Origin: an uncultured Collinsella sp.
Lineage (GTDB): Bacteria > Actinomycetota > Coriobacteriia > Coriobacteriales > Coriobacteriaceae
Assembly (NCBI GenBank): GCA_958346935.1
Contig: CATVTM010000056.1
Span: forward strand, 1-13,258
Length of the DNA stretch: 13,258 nt
Direction of reading: 5' to 3'
Within the stretch, counting starts at the first letter, position 1. Every line of letters begins with the position of its first letter. This document shows positions 10,602 to 13,258 of this stretch, one piece after another. The notes beneath the pieces were generated by a model. The model made no database searches, was not told where the DNA came from, and was given only the letters and a program-made list of their open reading frames with translations. The translations under genes and the position numbers were made by a program.

Positions 10602-13258
10602 TTACACCGTGTACTGCGGCAGGTCCTGCAGGGCGATGACGTCCATGCCCATGTCGTTGGCGCTGCCGTGACCCTGCTGGTCCTCGCGCACCGCTTCGAT
10701 GGCACTCACGTACGTGTTGGCGGCAGACATCGCGGTCACGCAGGTCACACCGCGTCGCACGGCCTCGGTACGTAGCAGATAGCCGTCGCCGCGCGAGCCC
10801 GGACCGTACGGCGTGTTGATGATCACCGCGATCTTGCCATCGACGATGAGGTCGCCGATGTTGGGACGCTCGCCGTCGTGCGGACCGCTAATCTTCTCCA
10901 CGATCTCGCACGTCACGTTGCCTCCACGCAGCACGCGCGCCGTACCCTCGGTGGAGCAGATATCAAAGCCCAGGTAGCGCAGGATACGGGCGACCGAAAG
11001 GATATGACGCTTGTCGCGGTCGCACACGCTAATGAACACCTTACCGGCGCTCGGGTCGGGCAGCTTGTAGTCAATCGCCAGCTGCGTCTTGGCGTATGCC
11101 TCGGGATAGCTCTTAGCGATACCCATGACCTCGCCCGTCGACTTCATCTCGGGCCCCAGGATAACGTCAGCGCCCGGGAAACGACCCCAGGGCATAACGG
11201 CTTCCTTCATGCAGAACCAGTCCAGCTGGCGCTCGTCACTCGGCAGGCCCAGGCTCGCGATGGAATCGCCTGCCATGATACGCGCCGCGCACTTGGCCAG
11301 CGGCACGCCGGTGGCCTTGGAGATAAACGGCACGGTGCGGCTGGCACGCGGGTTGGCCTCGATCACGTAAACGGTCTCGCCCTTGATGGCGTACTGCACG
11401 TTGACCAGGCCGCGTACGCCCAGCGCCATCGCGATGCGGCGCGTGGTCTCGCGAAGCTTTGCCTGCAGGCTCTCGCTAAAGCTGAACGGCGGGATGCAGG
11501 TCGCAGAGTCGCCGGAGTGAATACCGGCCTCCTCGATATGCTCCAGAATGCCGCCGATGTAGACCTCTTCGCCATCGCACAGGGCGTCGACATCGGACTC
11601 GATCGCGCCCTCCAAGAAGCGGTCCAGATACACCGGGTAGTCGGGGCTAATGCGCGCGGCCTCGGCCATGTAATCGCGCAGATGCTCGGCATCGTAGGCG
11701 ATCATCATGCCGCGGCCGCCCAGCACGTAGCTCGGACGCACCAGCAGCGGGTAGCCGATGTGTGCGGCAACGGCCTCGGCCTCCTCAAACGAGGTGGCCT
11801 GGCCCGCCGGCGGATACATGATGCCCAGCTTGTCGAGCAGGGCGGCAAAGCGCTCGCGGTCCTCGGCAAAGTCGATGGCATCGGGCTTGGTGCCCATGAT
11901 GTTCACGCCGCTCTCCTCGAGCATGCGCGCCAGCTTAAGCGGGGTCTGGCCGCCGAGCGTCACCACGACGCCGTCGGGGCGCTCAACATCGATAACGTCC
12001 ATGACGTCCTCGTAGGTGAGCGGCTCAAAGTACAGGCGGTCGGACGTGTCATAGTCGGTCGAGACGGTCTCGGGATTGCAGTTGACCATGATGGTCTCGA
12101 AGCCGCGGGCTGCCAGCGCGTAGCTCGCGTGCACGCAGCAGTAATCGAACTCGATACCCTGGCCAATGCGGTTGGGGCCGGCGCCCAGGATCATCGCCTT
12201 GGGCTTGCTCGCCGGCGTGGTCTCGTCGGGAGCTACGCACTTCTTGGCATCCGGGCTCGTGCGGTAGATGTTCTCGTACGTCTTGTAATGGTACTCCGTG
12301 GCGCTCGAGAACTCCGCAGCGCAGGTATCGACCGTCTTCATGCTGGGAACCACGCCCAGGCCCTTGCGATAAGCGCGAACAAAGCGCTCGTCCGAGCCGG
12401 TCAGCGCGGCGATCTCGGCGTCGCTCGTGCCGTACTGCTTGAGCAGACGCATCGCGTCGGCGTCGATATCCTCCACACGCAGGCCGCGGATGCTCTCCTG
12501 GACCTGCACCATGTCGTTGATACGGTTGAGGTACCACGGATCGATACCGCAGATGGCATGGATGCGAGCGATGTCCCAGCCACGGCGCAGGGCCTCGACC
12601 ACAAAGAAGATGCGGTGCTCGGTCGGCGTTGCCACGGCTTGAGCGAGCTCATCGTCGCTCAGTTTGTCGGCACCTTCCTTGCCACCGGCACAAATGCCCT
12701 GATGCCCGTCCTCCAGCGAACGCATGGCCTTGCCAAAGGCCTCCTCAAAGGTGCGGCCAATCGCCATGATCTCGCCCACGGCCTTCATGCGCGTGGTGAG
12801 CGTGGGGTCGGTGCCCTTGAACTTCTCGAAGGCAAAGCGCGGCACCTTGACCACGCAGTAGTCGATCGTGGGCTCAAAGCAGGCGGGCGTTGCCTTGGTG
12901 ATGTCGTTGACGATCTCGTCGAGCGTGTAGCCCACCGCCAGGCGAGCGGCGGCCTTGGCGATGGGGAAACCCGTGGCCTTGGAGGCCAGCGCGGACGAAC
13001 GGCTCACACGCGGGTTCATTTCGATGACGATCAGGCGGCCGGTCTGGGGGTTCACGGCAAACTGCACGTTAGAGCCGCCGGTCTCGACGCCGATCTTTTC
13101 CAGGATGGCGAGCGAGGCGACACGCATGCGCTGATACTCAAGGTCGGAGAGGGTCTGCGCCGGCGCCACGGTGATGGAGTCACCGGTATGCACGCCCATG
13201 GGGTCGAGGTTCTCGATGGAGCACACGATGATGCCGTTGCCGGCGTGGTCGCGCATGA
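10602..13258 (-). CDS. carB: Carbamoyl-phosphate synthase large subunit, 5' end beyond the window
   Basis: CarB makes carbamoyl phosphate from bicarbonate, ATP and ammonia delivered by CarA, feeding pyrimidine and arginine synthesis. About 884 C-terminal residues are visible; by comparison with E. coli CarB (1073 residues) roughly the first 215 are missing off the right edge. Numbering from the first visible Met: the end of the first ATP-grasp unit with SIENLDPMGVHTGDSITV (13-30) and IEMNPRVSRSSALASK (78-93), the oligomerisation region (about 190-345), the second ATP-grasp unit starting ILGAGPNRIGQGIEFDYCCVHA (356-377) with RPSYVLGGRGM (507-517) and IEANPRASRTVPF (632-644), and a C-terminal MGS-like allosteric domain (about 735-884). 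No internal damage is seen. Downstream lie hairpin B and two terminator-like hairpins. Confidence 0.97.
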   Translation of the reverse strand, partial: MRDHAGNGIIVCSIENLDPMGVHTGDSITVAPAQTLSDLEYQRMRVASLAILEKIGVETGGSNVQFAVNPQTGRLIVIEMNPRVSRSSALASKATGFPIAKAAARLAVGYTLDEIVNDITKATPACFEPTIDYCVVKVPRFAFEKFKGTDPTLTTRMKAVGEIMAIGRTFEEAFGKAMRSLEDGHQGICAGGKEGADKLSDDELAQAVATPTEHRIFFVVEALRRGWDIARIHAICGIDPWYLNRINDMVQVQESIRGLRVEDIDADAMRLLKQYGTSDAEIAALTGSDERFVRAYRKGLGVVPSMKTVDTCAAEFSSATEYHYKTYENIYRTSPDAKKCVAPDETTPASKPKAMILGAGPNRIGQGIEFDYCCVHASYALAARGFETIMVNCNPETVSTDYDTSDRLYFEPLTYEDVMDVIDVERPDGVVVTLGGQTPLKLARMLEESGVNIMGTKPDAIDFAEDRERFAALLDKLGIMYPPAGQATSFEEAEAVAAHIGYPLLVRPSYVLGGRGMMIAYDAEHLRDYMAEAARISPDYPVYLDRFLEGAIESDVDALCDGEEVYIGGILEHIEEAGIHSGDSATCIPPFSFSESLQAKLRETTRRIAMALGVRGLVNVQYAIKGETVYVIEANPRASRTVPFISKATGVPLAKCAARIMAGDSIASLGLPSDERQLDWFCMKEAVMPWGRFPGADVILGPEMKSTGEVMGIAKSYPEAYAKTQLAIDYKLPDPSAGKVFISVCDRDKRHILSVARILRYLGFDICSTEGTARVLRGGNVTCEIVEKISGPHDGERPNIGDLIVDGKIAVIINTPYGPGSRGDGYLLRTEAVRRGVTCVTAMSAANTYVSAIEAVREDQQGHGSANDMGMDVIALQDLPQYTV

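Noticed and set aside
1..13258. CRISPR arrays, tRNA or rRNA genes
   Set aside because: No regularly spaced direct repeats and no cloverleaf or rRNA signatures were seen on reading the non-coding gaps.

Overview
The window is GC-rich, densely coding bacterial DNA. Its gene set and protein sequences (a Coriobacteriia-like putative ABC-transporter type IV protein, a class B sortase, actinobacterial-looking PurE and CarB) suggest a gut member of Coriobacteriia, most likely Collinsella or a close relative. That placement is recalled and inferred, not searched. No tRNA, rRNA, CRISPR array or insertion-sequence transposase was seen.

Layout. Nearly all genes lie on the minus strand. From right to left: a 5'-truncated carB (carbamoyl-phosphate synthase large subunit) runs in from the right edge. 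A 738-base non-coding region follows, packed with inverted repeats. Then comes a probable purE / class B sortase / MoaE-like operon. It converges on the only plus-strand gene, a membrane protein of the putative ABC-transporter type IV family, across a strong bidirectional terminator. Next is a purF-purM-purN block with a -10-like promoter element upstream of purF and a long hairpin terminator after purN. The left end holds an orphan PTS EIIA gene (GatA-like), a parvulin-type peptidyl-prolyl isomerase and a YqeY-family gene.

Function. PurF, PurM, PurN and PurE catalyse four steps of de novo purine synthesis, and CarB feeds pyrimidine and arginine synthesis, so the core theme is nucleotide precursors. 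The sortase, the MoaE-like protein and the type IV transporter-like protein are accessory to it, with no obvious functional link visible here.

Most notable. The non-coding gaps hold several repeat families. Two long hairpins between purE and carB (9959-10046 and 10503-10590) have unrelated arms. They share a loop core of about 29 bases, which occurs in opposite orientations and can be folded with two tandem G-A pair motifs and Watson-Crick positions that change in a compensatory way. This looks like a structured, dispersed element family. Between them sits a MITE-like element with perfect 17-bp terminal inverted repeats and two pairs of 8-bp direct repeats at 11-bp period. A 54-bp near-perfect palindrome lies just upstream of the EIIA start.
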